Program-made: the position numbers and the translations under genes
NCBI GenBank assembly: GCA_903813345.2
Contig: CAIIXF020000001.1
Location: 22,589,915 to 22,653,914, forward strand
Reading direction: 5' to 3'
Origin: Owenia fusiformis
Lineage: Eukaryota > Annelida > Polychaeta > Sabellida > Oweniidae
DNA length: 64,000 bases
The notes under the pieces: model-generated
Databases searched by the model: none
What the model was told of the DNA's origin: nothing
What the model saw: only the letters and a program-made list of their open reading frames with translations
In this document: in pieces, positions 11,662 through 25,800 of the stretch
How positions within the stretch are numbered: the stretch's first letter is position 1
Layout: every line of letters begins with the position of its first letter

Positions 11662-13694
11662 TTATTATTATTCTTTCTTTGCGCGTTTTCTCAGCAACTA
11701 GAGGGACTTTCTGAAATCTGCTTACATGGTTAAATAGGTAATGAGACCTAGTTTCTGGGAAATTAGGTCAAATTTTTATCTAGGTCAAAGGTCAAAATCT
11801 AGGTCAAATTATCATTTTGTCAATTATCTCTGTCATTTTTCAATATTTTTTCAAAATTTTTTTTTCAACGTGTAGCCAAGAAAAAGACAATTCGACGGTG
11901 AGTAATCAATTTTTTGATTACTTTTACCGATTTTGAGATATTGCGTCCGGAAAGTAGGTCGAACGAAAAAGTTCTCCAAATTCAACGTATGAGTTATGAA
12001 ATAAGTGTAAAATTTCCTCAGGAATCTAAATCTGCAAACCAAATTTCGATCTGACTTCCGGTTCGGAAGCTATAGCGTTTTGAAATTGCTAAATTTGGTG
12101 CCCATGTAAAGCCAATGGGAAAAAAGACTTTTTCGAAGTGTAAAATACAAGATATAGACTGAGCACAGCTTAACATAATGAATGCCCATAAAAGAAATGG
12201 ACCTCAAAAGCTACCTAGCTTCAAAATTTGGACACCAAAATGCCTAGGTCAAAATCTAGGTCAAATTCATAGTTTTTCCTTATTTTTGCGAATCTGGCAC
12301 TACACTTTTAGGATTTGCTTCAAAATTTTGTATACAGGTAGCAAAGAGTGTGCTAATAGTGAGAGCCTTTTGCCGTCAGAAAGTATTTTGACCCACTTTT
12401 GAGATATGGTGTCCGTAAAGTAGGTCAAAATAAAAATTTCTCATAATTTAACTTATGAGTTATGAATTAAGGGTAGAATTTTCTCAGGAATCCGAATCTG
12501 CAAACCAAATTTCAATCCGACTTCCGGTTCGAAAGTTATGGCGTTTTGAAAGCTCAAAAATCACGAAATTTGTGTCCAATGTTAAGTCAATGGGAAAAAA
12601 TATTTTTTTGAAGTGTAAAATACGAGATATAGACTGCGTATAGCTTAGCATAATGAATGCCTAAACAAGAAGGGGACCTCAAAAGCTACCTAGCATCAAA
12701 ATTTGGACACCAAAATGCCTAGGTCAAAATCTAGGTCAAATTCATAGTTTTTCCTTATTTTTGCGATTCTGACACTACACTTTAATAATTTACTTCAAAA
12801 TTTTGTATACAGGTAGCAAAGAGTGTGCTAATAGTGTTAGCCTTTTGCCGTCAGAAAGTATTTTGACCCACTTTTGAGATATGGTGTCCGAAAAGTAGGT
12901 CAAAATAAAAAGTTCTCCAAATTTAACATGTGAGCCATGAATTAAGGGTAGAATTTTCCCAGGAATCCGAATGTGTAAACCAAATTTCAATCCGACTTTC
13001 GGTTCGGAAGTTATGGCGTTTTGAAAGCTCAAAAATCGCTAAATTTGGTGCCCTATGTTATGTCAATGAGAAAAAATATTTTTTTGAAGTGTAAAATACC
13101 AGATATAAACTGAGTACAGCTTAACATTCTGAAAGCCTATAAAAGAAGGAGACCTCGAAGGCTATCTAGCTTTAAAATTTGGACACCAAAATGCCTAGGT
13201 CAAAATCTAGGTCAAATTCGTAGTTTTTCCTTATTTTTGCGATTCTGACATTACACTTTAATGATTTGCTTCGAAGTTTTGTATACAGGTAGCAAAGAGT
13301 GGGCTTATAGTGTTAGCCTTCTGCCGTCTGAAAGTATTTTGACCCACTTTTGAGATATGGTGTCTGAAAAGTAGGTCAAAATAAAAAGTTCTCCAAATTT
13401 AACGTATGAGTTATGAATTAAGGGTAGAATTTTCTCAGGAATCAGAATCTTTAAACCAAATTTCGATCCAACTTCTGATTAGAAAGTTATAGCGGTTTGA
13501 AGTCTCGAAAAGTCGATATGATGATATCCCCATGTTAAGCCAATGGAGTCGAAGATAACATCGTCTAAATGTCTATATTCTAGCTGACTCAGCTTATTCT
13601 GCATGACTCAGCTTACAGTTTTTCGGATGACTCACCTTAAAAAAAGTTTGAAATCTGGAGTCTTAAATTGAACTTGTTCAATTTACATGTCTAG
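11662..13694 (+). mobile_element. Repeat element 8 (type without CCTAT tract)
   Basis: There is no hairpin. The lead-in is GCGCGTTTTCTCAGCAACTAG, with DR1 at 11782-11794. Three core units (12242, 12719, 13196) have a 477-bp period. The 3' part is like element 5, with no CCTAT tract. CTAG is at 13691-13694. Confidence 0.65.
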
Positions 13695-15246
13695 TTATTA
13701 TTATTATTTTTCTTTAAGAGTTTTTTCAATAACTATAAGGTATCCAGTAAAGACCATTATACAGTTCATTTAGGTTCAGTATCTAGTTGGTGGGAAATTG
13801 GGTCAAATTTTTATCTAGGTCAAAGGTCAAGAACTAGGTCAAATCTTACATTTTCAACCTTCTGTCTATTATCTTCGTCGTTATTTCTCGAAACTTCTTC
13901 ATCTTTTTTTCATCCTGTAGCTTACAAACAGCCCTTTCATAAGTGTGCCATCCGTTTTTTGATTACTCTTACCGATTTTGAAATATGGCGTCCGGAAAGT
14001 AGGTCACACCAAAACGTGCTCCAAATTCAATGTATGAGTTATGAATTAGGAGTAGAATTTTGTCAGGAATCCAAATTTGCAAACCAAATTTCGATCCGAC
14101 TTCCGGTTCGGAAGTTATGGCGTTTTAAAAGCTCAAAAATCGCTAAATTTGGTGCCCATGTTAAGTCAATGGGAAAAAAGATTTTTTTGAAGTGAAAAAT
14201 TCGAAATATAGACTGAGTTCAGCTTAATTTAATGAAAGCCTTCAAAAGAAGGGGACCTCAAAAGCCATCTAGCTTCAAAATTTGGACACCAAAATGCCTA
14301 GGTCAAAATCTAGGTCAAATTCAAAGGTTTTCCTTATTTTTGCGATTCTGACACTACACTTCAATTATATTCTTTGAAATTGTGTATACATGTAGCCAAG
14401 AGTGTGCTAATAGTGTAAGCCTTTTGCCGTCAGAAAGTATTTTGACCCACTTTTGAGATATGGTGTCCGAAAAGTAGGTCAAAATAAAAAGTTCTCCAAA
14501 TTTAACATATGAGTTATGAATTAGGGGTAGAATTTTGTCAGGAATCCGAATCTGCAAACCAAATTTCGATCTGACTTCCGGTTCGGAAGTAATGGCGCGT
14601 CCGAAAAGTAGGTCAAAATAAAAGGTTTCCAAATTTAACGTTTGAGTTACAAATTAAGAATAGAATTTTCTCAGAAATCCGAATCTGCAAACCAAATTTC
14701 GATCCGACTTCCGGTTCCGAAGTTATGGCGTGTCCAAAAAGTAGGTCAAAATAAAAATTCGCCAAATTTAACGTATGAGTTATGAATTAGGGGTAGAATT
14801 TTGTCAGGAATATGAATCTTTAAATCAAATTTAGATCCGACTTCTGGTTCGGAAGTTATGGCGTTTTGAAATTTCGGAAAATCGATCTGATGGTATCCTG
14901 ATAGAAAGTCAAGAGTAGAAAAGAAAATATTGAAAAATTCATCCATCCTTCCTATCTGGTCCTATCCTATCCTATCCTATCCTTCCTATCTATCCTTCCT
15001 TCGTATCCTTTCCTTCCTATCCTCTCCTATCATATCCTTTCTTCCTATTCTGTTCTATCCTATCCTTCTTTCTTATTCTATCCTATCGTTCCTTCTCATT
15101 CTATCCTACCTTTCTATTTTATCCATCCATCTTATTCTGGATGACTCAGCTTATTCTGGATGACTCGGCTTATTTTAGATGACTGGGCTTAAAAAAGTCT
15201 AGATCTGGAGTCTGAAATTGAACTTCGTTCAATTTCCAAAGTCTAG
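13695..15246 (+). mobile_element. Repeat element 9 (CCTAT type)
   Basis: There is no hairpin. DR1 is at 13817-13829. There is one core unit (14297) and three consecutive ~133-bp submodules (near 14462, 14600 and 14730), each starting at GTCCRAAAAGTAGGTC. The CCTAT tract is at about 14939-15136 and CTAG at 15243-15246. Confidence 0.65.
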
Positions 15247-16991
15247 TTATTATTATTTTTCTTTAAGAGTTTTTTCAATAACTATAAGGTATCCAGTAAA
15301 GACCATTATACAGTTCATTTAGGTTCAGTATCTAGTTGGTGGGAAATTGGGTCAAATTTTTATCTAGGTCAAAGGTCAAGAACTAGGTCAAATCCAGTAC
15401 TTTGTCACTTTTTTCGATTTTCTCGGTCGTCCTTCAATATTTTTGATCCGGGTTTTTTTCATTGTGTTCCTCATAAAAAAGTAGAAAATCTAGGATCGAT
15501 TTAGTTTTTTGGTATCTCAAACCGATTTCGAGATATCAGTGTCCGAAAACGAGGTCCAAAAAAAAGTTCTTCGAATCCAATGTCCAGGATATCAGTCTTA
15601 TAGAAACTTTTCTCAGAATTCCGAATCTGAAAACAAAATTTCGATTTGACTCCCGGTTCAGAAGTTATGGCGTTTTGAAAATTCAAAAATCGCTAAATTT
15701 GGTGCCCCATGTTAATTCAATGGGAAAAAATATTTTTTTGAAGTGTAAAGTACGAGATATAGACTAAGCACAGCTAAACATAATGAAAGCCCATAAAAGA
15801 AAGGGACCTCAAAACCTTCTTTTCATAAAAATTTGGACACCAAAATGCCTAGGTCAAAATCTAGGTCAAATTCAAAGTTTTTCCTTATTTTTGCGATTCT
15901 GACACTACAGATTAATTATATTCTTCGAAATTTTGTATACATGTAGCCAAGAGTGTGCTAATAGTGTTAGCCTTTTGCCGTCAGCAAGTATTTTGACCCA
16001 CTTTTGAGATATGGTGTCCGAAAAGTAGGTCAAAATAAAAAATTCTCGAAATTTAACGTTTGAGTTATGAATTAAGTATAGAATTTTCTCAGGAATCCGA
16101 ATCTGCAAATCAAATTTCGATCCGACTTCCGGTTCGGAAGTTATGACATTTTGAAAGCTCAAAAATCGCTAAATTTGGTGCCCCATATTATGTCAATGGG
16201 AAAAAGGATTTTTTTGAAGTGTAAAATACGAGATATAGACAAGGTACAGCTTATAATAATGAAAGCCTTTGAAAGAAGGGGACCTCGAAGGCTACCTAAC
16301 TTCAAAATTTGGACACCAAAATCTCTAGGTCAATATCCAGGTCAAATTCATAGTTTTTCCTTATTTTTGCGATTCTGACACTATGTTTAAATGATTTGCT
16401 TCAAAATTTTGTATACAGGTAGGAAAGAGTGTGCTTATAGTGTTAGCCTTTGCCGTCAGAAAATATTTCGACCCACTTTTGAGATATTGTGTCCGAAAAG
16501 TAGGTCAAAATAAAAAGTCCTCCAAATTTAACATATGAGTTATGAATTAAGGGTAGAATTTTCTCAGGAATCCGAGTCTGCAAATCAAATTTCGATCCCA
16601 CTTCCGGTTTGTAAGTTATGGCGTTTTGAAAGCTTAATTTCGGAAAATCGATCTGATGGTATCCTGATAGAAAGTCTAGAGTAGAGAAGTCGAAAATATT
16701 GAAAAATTTATCAATCCATCTGATCTTATCCTATCCTATCCTTCCTATCTATCCTTCCCTCGTATCTTTTCCTTCCTATCCTCTCCTATCATATCCTTTC
16801 TTCCTATTCTGTTCTATCCTATCCTTCTTTCTTATTCTATCCTATCGTTCCTTCCTATACTATCCTATCCTACCTTCCTATTCTATTCATCCATCTCTTT
16901 CTGGATGACTCAGCTTATTCTGGATGACTCGGCTAAAAATGGTCTAAATCTGGAGTCTGAAATTGAACTTCGTTCAATTTCCCAAGTCTAG
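15247..16991 (+). mobile_element. Repeat element 10 (CCTAT type)
   Basis: There is no hairpin. DR1 is at 15366-15378. There are two core units (15848, 16325), a CCTAT tract at about 16707-16902, two GGATGACT repeats and CTAG at 16988-16991. Confidence 0.65.
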
Positions 16992-18511
16992 TTATTAGAC
17001 TCCAGATGAAATCTGGAGTCTATTGTTTTCGTCAGTTTTCTTATTAGACTCCAGATGTCAATCTGGAGTCTATTGTTTTTGCCAGTATTCTTCTTATTAG
17101 ACTCCAGATGTAAATCTGGAGTCTATTGTTTTCGTCAGTATTCTTATTAGACTCCAGATGTCAATCTGGAGTCTATTGTTTTTGCCAGTATTCTTCTTCT
17201 TCTTCTTCTTCTTATTATTTTTCTTTAAGAGTTTTTTCAATAACTATAAGGTATCCAGTAAAGACCATTATACAGTTCATTTAGGTTCAGTATCTAGTTG
17301 GTGGGAAATTGGGTCAAATTTTTATCTAGGTCAAAGGTCAAGAACTAGGTCAAATCTTACATTTTCAGTCTTCTGTCTATTATCTTCGTCGTTATTTCTC
17401 GAAACGTCTTCTTCTTTTTTTTCATCCTGTAGCTTACAAACAGCCCTTTCATAAGTGTGCCATCCGTTTAATGATTACTCTTACCGATTTTGAAATATGG
17501 CGTCCGGAAAGTAGGTCACACCAAAACGTGCCCATGTTAAGTCAATGGGAAAAAAGATTTTTTTGAAGTGTAAAATTCGAAATATAGACTGAGTTCAGCT
17601 TAATTTAATGAAAGCTCTCAAAAGAAGGGGACCTCAAAAGCCATCTAGCTTCAAAATTTGGACACCAAAATGCCTAGGTCAAAATCTAGGTCAAATTCAA
17701 AGGTTTTCCTTATTTTGGCGATTCTGACACTACACTTCAATTATATTCTTCAAAATTGTGTATACATGTAGCCAAGAGTGTGCTTATAGTGTTAGCCTTT
17801 TGCCGTCAGAAAGTAATTTGACCCACTTTTGAGATATGGTGTCCGAAAAGTAGGTCAAAATAAAAAATTCTCAAAATTAAATGTATGAGTTATGAATTAG
17901 GAGTAGAATTTTGTCAGGAATCCGAATCTGCAAACTAAATTTCGATCCGACTTCCGGTTCGGAAGTTATGGCGTGTCCAAAAAGTAGGTCAAAATAAAAA
18001 GTTTCCAAATTTAACGTATGAGTTATGAATTAGGGGTAGAATTTTGTCAGGAATCCGAATCTGCAAACCAAATTGCGATCCGACTTCCGGTTCGGAAGTG
18101 ATAGCGTTTTGAAATTTCGAGAAAAATCGATCTGATGATATCCTGATAGAAAGTCAAGGATAGCAAAGAAAATATTGAAAAATCCATCCATCATTCCTAC
18201 CCTATCTGATCCTATCCTATCTTATCCTTCCAATCTATACTTCTTTCATATTTTTTACCCTATCCTCCATATCCTATCCTTTCTTCCTATTCTATCCTAT
18301 CCTTCTTTTCTATTCTATCCTATCGTTCCTTCCTATTCTATCCTATTCTTCCTTCCTATTCAATCCGCCCATCAATCTTTTTCTGGATGACTCAGCTTAT
18401 TTTTGATGACTCAGCTTATTCTGGATGACTCGGCTTATTCTGGATGACTGGGCTTAAAAAAGTCTAGATCTGGAGTCTGAAATTGAACTTCGTTCAATTT
18501 CCAAAGTCTAG
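16992..18511 (+). mobile_element. Repeat element 11 (CCTAT type, four hairpins, internal deletion)
   Basis: Four hairpins lie at 16997-17174. DR1 is at 17328-17340. The element closely resembles element 1, but the stretch matching about 590-715 there is missing at 17529-17532, where CCAAAACGTG joins CCCATGTTAAG. There is one core unit (17674), a CCTAT tract at about 18183-18381, four GGATGACT-like repeats and CTAG at 18508-18511. Confidence 0.65.
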
Positions 18512-19811
18512 TTATTATTATTCTTTATTATTCTTCTTTCCCAGTTTTCTCGTTAACTAGAAGATATTGAGTAAAGTCGTATATATGGTCCATTTAGGTC
18601 CTAGATCTAGTTTCTCGGAAATTGGGTCAAATTTTTATCTAGGTCAAAGGTCAAGAACTAGGTCAAATCCAGTACTTTGTCACTTTTTTCGATTTTCTCG
18701 GTCATCCTTCAGTATTTTCGATCCGGGTTTTTTTCATTGTATTCCTTATAAAAAAGTAGGAAACCTAGGGTCGATTTAGTTTTTTGATATCTCAAACCGA
18801 TTTCGAGATATCAGTGTCCGAAAACGAGGTCAAAAAAAAAGTTCTTCGAATCAAATGTCCAGGATATTAGTCTTATAGGAAATTTTCTCAGGATTCTGAA
18901 TCTGAAAACGAAATTTGGATCTGACTTCCAGTTCGGAAGTTATGGCGTTTTGAAAACTCAAAAATCGCTAAATTTGGTGCCCATGTTAAGTCAATGGGAA
19001 AAAATATTTTTTTGAAGTGAAAAATACGGAATATAGACTGAGTTCAGCTTCATATAATCAAAGCCTTTAAAAGAAGGGGACCTCAAAAGCCATCTAGCTT
19101 CACAATTTGGACACCGAAATGCCTAGGTCAAAATCTAGGTCAAATTCATAGGTTTTCCTTATTTTTTCGATTCTGACACTACACTTTAATTATATTCTTC
19201 GAAATTGTGTATACATGTAGCCAAGAATATGCTAATAGTGTTAGCCTTTTGCCGTCAGAAAGTATTTTGACCCACTTTTGAGATATGGTGTCCGAAAAGT
19301 AGGTCAAAATAAAAAGTTCTCCAAATTGAATATATGAGTTATGAATTAAGGGTGGAATTTTGTCAGGAATCCGAATCTGCAAACCAAATTTCGATCCGAC
19401 TTCCGGTTCGGAAGTGATAGCGTTTTGAAATTTCGAGAAAAATCGATCTGATGGTATCCTGATAGAAAGTCAAGAGTAGAGAAGAAAATATTGAAAAATT
19501 CATCCATCCTTCCTATCTCATCTTATCCTATCCTTCCTATCTATCCTTTCTTCATATCTTTTCCTTCCTATCCTTCCTATCCTATCCTATCCTTTCTTCC
19601 TATTCTATTCTATCCTATCCTATCCTTCTTTCTTATTCTATCCTATCGTTCTTTCCTATTCTATCCTATCCTACCTTCCCTTTTTATTTATCCATCTCTT
19701 TCTAGATGACTCAGCTTATTCTGGATGACTCGGCTTATTCTGGATGACTCGGCTAAAAAAAGTCTAGATCTGGAGTCTGAAATTGAACTTCGTTCAATTT
19801 CCAAAATCTAG
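18512..19811 (+). mobile_element. Repeat element 12 (CCTAT type)
   Basis: There is no hairpin. The lead-in is CCCAGTTTTCTCGTTAACTAG, with DR1 at 18641-18653. There is one core unit (19121), a CCTAT tract at about 19500-19702, three GATGACT repeats and CTAG at 19808-19811. Confidence 0.65.
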
Positions 19812-21645
19812 TTATTAGACTCCAGATGTCAATCTGGAGTCTATTGTTTTTGCCAGTATTCTTCTTCTTCTTCTTCTTCTTATTAGACTCCAGATGTCAA
19901 TCTGGAGTCTATTGTTTTTGCCAGTATTCTTATTCTTCTTATTCTTATTATTCTTTGGGAGTTTTTTCAATAACTATGAGGTATCCAGTAAGAACCATAA
20001 TACAGTTGATTTAGGTTCAGTATCTAGTTGGTGGGAAATTGGGTCAAAATTTTATCTAGGTCAAAGGTCAAGAACTAGGTCAAATCCAGTACTTTGTCAC
20101 TTTTTTTGATTTTCTCGGTCGTCCTTCAATATTTTTGATCCGTTTTTTTTTCATTGTGTTCCTCATAAAAAAGTAGAAAATCTAGGGTCGATTTAGTTTT
20201 TTGGTATCTCAAACCGATTTCGAGATATTAGTGTCCGAAAACGAGGTCCAAAAAAAAGTTCTCCGAATCCAATGTCCAGGATATCAGTCTTATGGGAGAC
20301 TTTCTCAGGATTCCGAATCTGAAAACCAAATTTCGATTTGACTCCCGGTTCAGAAGTTATGGCGTTTTGAAAATTCAAAAATCGCTAAATTTGGTGCCCC
20401 ATGTTAATTCAATGGGAAAAAATATTTTTTTGAAGTGTAAAATACGAGATACAGACTAATCACAGCTAAACATAATGGAAGCCCATAAAAGAAAGGGACC
20501 TCAAAACCTTCTTTTCATAAAAATTTGGACACCAAAATGCCTAGGTCAAAATCTAGGTCAAATTCAAAGTTTTTCCTTATTTTTGCGATTCTGACACTAC
20601 AGATTAATTATATTCTTCAAAATTGTGTATACATGTAGCCAAGAGTGTGAATATAGTGTTAGCCTTTTGCCGTCAGAAAGTATTTTGCCCCACTTTTGAG
20701 ATATGGTGTCCGAAAAGTAGGTCAAAATAAAAAATTCTCAAAATTTAACGTTTGAGTTATGAATTAAGTATAGAATTTTCTCAGGAATCCGAATCTGCAA
20801 ATCAAATTTCGATCCGACTTCCTGTTCGGAAGTTATGACATTTTGAAAGCTCAAAAATCGCTAAATTTGGTGCCCCGTGTTATGTCAATGGGAAAAAAGA
20901 TTTTTTTGAAGTGTAAAATTCGAGATATAGACTAAGTACAGCTTAAAATAATGAAAGCCTATGAAAGAAGGGGACCTCGAAGGCTACCTAACTTCAAAAT
21001 TTGGACACCAAAATCCCCAGGTCAAAATCTAGGTCAAATTCATAGTTTTTCCTTATTTTTGCGATTCTGACACTATGTTTAAATGATTTGCTTCAAAATT
21101 TTGTATACAGGTAGGAAAAAGTGTGCTAATAGTGTTAGCCTTTTGCCGTAAGAAAGTATTTCTACCCACTTTTGAGATATGGTGTCCGAAAAGTAGGTCA
21201 AAATAAAAAGTTCTCCAAATTTAACATATGAGTTATGAATTAAGGGAAGAATTTTCTCAGGAATCCGAGTCTGCAAACCAAATTTCGATCCGACTTCCGA
21301 TTCGAAAGTTATGGCGTTTTGAAATTTCGAGAAAAATCGATCTGATGGTATCCTGATAGAAAGTCAAGAGTAGAGAAGAAAATATTGAAAAATGCATCCA
21401 TCCTTCCTTTGTGATCCTATCGTATCCTTCTTATCTACCTTTCCTTCATATCCTCTCCTTCCTATCCTTCCTATTCTATTCCTATTCTAGCCTATCCTTC
21501 CTTCCTTTTTCATCCATCCATCCATCCATCTTTTTCTGGATGACTCAGCTTATTTTGGATGACTCGGCTTATTCTGGATGACTCGGCCAAAAAAAGTCTA
21601 GATCTGGAGTCTGAAATTGAACTTTGTTCAATTTCCAAAGTCTAG
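19812..21645 (+). mobile_element. Repeat element 13 (CCTAT type, two hairpins)
   Basis: Two hairpins lie within 19817-19910. DR1 is at 20058-20070. There are two core units (20540, 21016), a shortened CCTAT tract at about 21394-21534, three GGATGACT repeats and CTAG at 21642-21645. Confidence 0.65.
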
Positions 21646-22837
21646 TTATTATTATTAGACTCCAGATTGAAAATCTGGAGTCTATTGCTTTTGCCAGTTT
21701 TCTTCTTATTATTTTTCTTTCAGAATCTTCCTCCTTACAAGATTTCTCACCAACTAGAAGAGCTTACTTTAAGCTGCTTACATGATCAACTAGAGAATGT
21801 ATCTGGGATGATGGGAAATTAGGTCAAATTTTTATCTAGGTCAAAGGTCAAGAACTAGGTCAAATTTAGGTCAAATCAACATTCTGTCAATTATCTTCGT
21901 TGTTGTTTGTCGTTACTCCTTCATCTTTTTTTCATCATGTAGCTTAGAAAAAAACAAATCGAGAGTGTGCCATCCGTTTTTTGATTACTCTTAGTGATTT
22001 TGAGATATTGCGTCCGGAAAGTAGGTCAAACTAAAAAGTTAACCAAATTTAATATATGAGCTATGAAATAAAGATAGAATTTTCTCAGGAATCCGAATCT
22101 GCAAACCAAATTTCGATCCGACCTCCCGTTCGGAAGTTATGGCGTTTTGAAATTTCGAGAAAAATCGATCTGATGGTATCCTGATAGAAAGTCAAGGAAA
22201 AAAGTTTTTTTTGAAGTGTAAAATACGAGATATAGACTGAGTACAGCTTAAGATAATGAATTCCTATAAAAGAAGGGGACCTCAAAAGCTACCTAGTTTC
22301 AATATTTGGACACCAAAATGCCTAGGTCAAAATCTAGGTCAAATTCATAGTTTTTCCTTATTTTTACGATTCTGGCACTACACTTTTAGGATTTGCTTCA
22401 AAATTTTGTATACAGGTAGAAAAGAGTGTGCTAATAGTGATAGCCTTTTGCCGTCAGAAAGTATTTTGACCCATTTTTGAGATATGGCGTCCTAAAAGTG
22501 GGTCAAAATAAAAAAATCTCCAAATTTAATGTATGAGTTATGAAATAAGGGTAGAATTTTCCCAGGAATCTGAATCTGCAAACCAAATTTCAATCCGACT
22601 TTCGGTCAAAAATTCCTACTTACCTACCTACCTACCTACATACCTACTCGGCTACCTACTTAGCTACCTACTTCTCGGCTACCTACTCAGCTACTTACTC
22701 AGCTACCTACTCAGCTACTCACTCAATTACTTAATCATCTACTTACTCAGCTTGCTACTCAGTTACTTACTCAGCTACCTACTCAAGTAAATCAATCTGG
22801 AGTCTTAAATTGAACTTTGTTCAATTTACCAATCTAG
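21646..22837 (+). mobile_element. Repeat element 14 (CTACTTACTCAG type)
   Basis: One hairpin lies at 21657-21683. The lead-in is of the TTTCTCACCAACTAGAAGAG class, with DR1 at 21838-21850. There is one core unit (22320). The microsatellite is (CTACYTACTCAG)n at about 22615-22788 instead of CCTAT. The terminus is ATCTGGAGTCTTAAATTGAAC with CTAG at 22834-22837, and the 717-bp array starts on the next base. Confidence 0.65.
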
Positions 22838-25800
22838 TGATTTTTGCTTTCGTATGTGCAAAAAGCAAAAATCCTCCTCACACACGTTCTCACCAACGAG
22901 AGATATTTGGACAAATCTACTCATACACGTTGTTAGGGGGCTAGGCGTAGTTGCTCGGAAATTAGGTCAAATCCTTATCTGGGTCAAAGGTCGAAATCTA
23001 GGTCGAAATCTGCATTTCCGCTATTTTGGCCTCTCGAGCCTCCTTAAGAAGTCAGAATCGGAGGAAAACTAGCTGGTCGGAAAGACAGTTTTCCGAGCAT
23101 TAAAAAAACAGTGAACCAAATTTCAATCCGACCATTAGTTATCGAGATATACGCGTTTGAAGTTCGCGTACGGGCCACCGTTGCCGTATATCTAGACGAC
23201 ACCTGGTATACACGATGTATACGTATCTCTGCGAACAACAGACATTTGAAAGAAAATAGGCCCGGACGATGACTAGAGCATTTCAAAAACAACGTTTCCC
23301 TTCGTCCAACTAACGATTGCGGAATGTAGAACGATACGTACGCTGCTCGAATCTACGTCGAAAGCCCTATATGGACGTCTGGAAGGCCTGTTTTTTGAAG
23401 GACTATTTTTTGACCTCGACGGATCCGCGAAGCACGAGCCAGGCATTCTCCCCAACTACCTCCCTAGATTCCCCGACCTTTAATCGACCATTATAGGCCC
23501 TCAGAGCGTCCGTAGAGCCATTTCCCTCTATACGCGTATGGGCAAATCCTATTATGATTTTTGCTTTCGTATGTGCAAAAAGCAAAAATCCTCCTCACAC
23601 ACGTTCTCACCAACGAGAGATATTTGGACAAATCTACTCATACACGTTGTTAGGGGGCTAGGCGTAGTTGCTCGGAAATTAGGTCAAATCCTTATCTGGG
23701 TCAAAGGTCGAAATCTAGGTCGAAATCTGCATTTCCGCTATTTTGGCCTCTCGAGCCTCCTTAAGAAGTCAGAATCGGAGGAAAACTAGCTGGTCGGAAA
23801 GACAGTTTTCCGAGCATTAAAAAAACAGTGAACCAAATTTCAATCCGACCATTAGTTATCGAGATATACGCGTTTGAAGTTCGCGTACGGGCCACCGTTG
23901 CCGTATATCTAGACGACACCTGGTATACACGATGTATACGTATCTCTGCGAACAACAGACATTTGAAAGAAAATAGGCCCGGACGATGACTAGAGCATTT
24001 CAAAAACAACGTTTCCCTTCGTCCAACTAACGATTGCGGAATGTAGAACGATACGTACGCTGCTCGAATCTACGTCGAAAGCCCTATATGGACGTCTGGA
24101 AGGCCTGTTTTTTGAAGGACTATTTTTTGACCTCGACGGATCCGCGAAGCACGAGCCAGGCATTCTCCCCAACTACCTCCCTAGATTCCCCGACCTTTAA
24201 TCGACCATTATAGGCCCTCAGAGCGTCCGTAGAGCCATTTCCCTCTATACGCGTATGGGCAAATCCTATTATGATTTTTGCTTTCGTATGTGCAAAAAGC
24301 AAAAATCCTCCTCACACACGTTCTCACCAACGAGAGATATTTGGACAAATCTACTCATACACGTTGTTAGGGGGCTAGGCGTAGTTGCTCGGAAATTAGG
24401 TCAAATCCTTATCTGGGTCAAAGGTCGAAATCTAGGTCGAAATCTGCATTTCCGCTATTTTGGCCTCTCGAGCCTCCTTAAGAAGTCAGAATCGGAGGAA
24501 AACTAGCTGGTCGGAAAGACAGTTTTCCGAGCATTAAAAAAACAGTGAACCAAATTTCAATCCGACCATTAGTTATCGAGATATACGCGTTTGAAGTTCG
24601 CGTACGGGCCACCGTTGCCGTATATCTAGACGACACCTGGTATACACGATGTATACGTATCTCTGCGAACAACAGACATTTGAAAGAAAATAGGCCCGGA
24701 CGATGACTAGAGCATTTCAAAAACAACGTTTCCCTTCGTCCAACTAACGATTGCGGAATGTAGAACGATACGTACGCTGCTCGAATCTACGTCGAAAGCC
24801 CTATATGGACGTCTGGAAGGCCTGTTTTTTGAAGGACTATTTTTTGACCTCGACGGATCCGCGAAGCACGAGCCAGGCATTCTCCCCAACTACCTCCCTA
24901 GATTCCCCGACCTTTAATCGACCATTATAGGCCCTCAGAGCGTCCGTAGAGCCATTTCCCTCTATACGCGTATGGGCAAATCCTATTATGATTTTTGCTT
25001 TCGTATGTGCAAAAAGCAAAAATCCTCCTCACACACGTTCTCACCAACGAGAGATATTTGGACAAATCTACTCATACACGTTGTTAGGGGGCTAGGCGTA
25101 GTTGCTCGGAAATTAGGTCAAATCCTTATCTGGGTCAAAGGTCGAAATCTAGGTCGAAATCTGCATTTCCGCTATTTTGGCCTCTCGAGCCTCCTTAAGA
25201 AGTCAGAATCGGAGGAAAACTAGCTGGTCGGAAAGACAGTTTTCCGAGCATTAAAAAAACAGTGAACCAAATTTCAATCCGACCATTAGTTATCGAGATA
25301 TACGCGTTTGAAGTTCGCGTACGGGCCACCGTTGCCGTATATCTAGACGACACCTGGTATACACGATGTATACGTATCTCTGCGAACAACAGACATTTGA
25401 AAGAAAATAGGCCCGGACGATGACTAGAGCATTTCAAAAACAACGTTTCCCTTCGTCCAACTAACGATTGCGGAATGTAGAACGATACGTACGCTGCTCG
25501 AATCTACGTCGAAAGCCCTATATGGACGTCTGGAAGGCCTGTTTTTTGAAGGACTATTTTTTGACCTCGACGGATCCGCGAAGCACGAGCCAGGCATTCT
25601 CCCCAACTACCTCCCTAGATTCCCCGACCTTTAATCGACCATTATAGGCCCTCAGAGCGTCCGTAGAGCCATTTCCCTCTATACGCGTATGGGCAAATCC
25701 TATTATGATTTTTGCTTTCGTATGTGCAAAAAGCAAAAATCCTCCTCACACACGTTCTCACCAACGAGAGATATTTGGACAAATCTACTCATACACGTTG

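Noticed and set aside
14354-14632. Recurring minus-strand ORFs with FGELFILTYFSDTISQKWV-like peptides
   Set aside because: Translations of the core repeat in reverse. Copies are broken at different places and show no bias towards synonymous change by eye.
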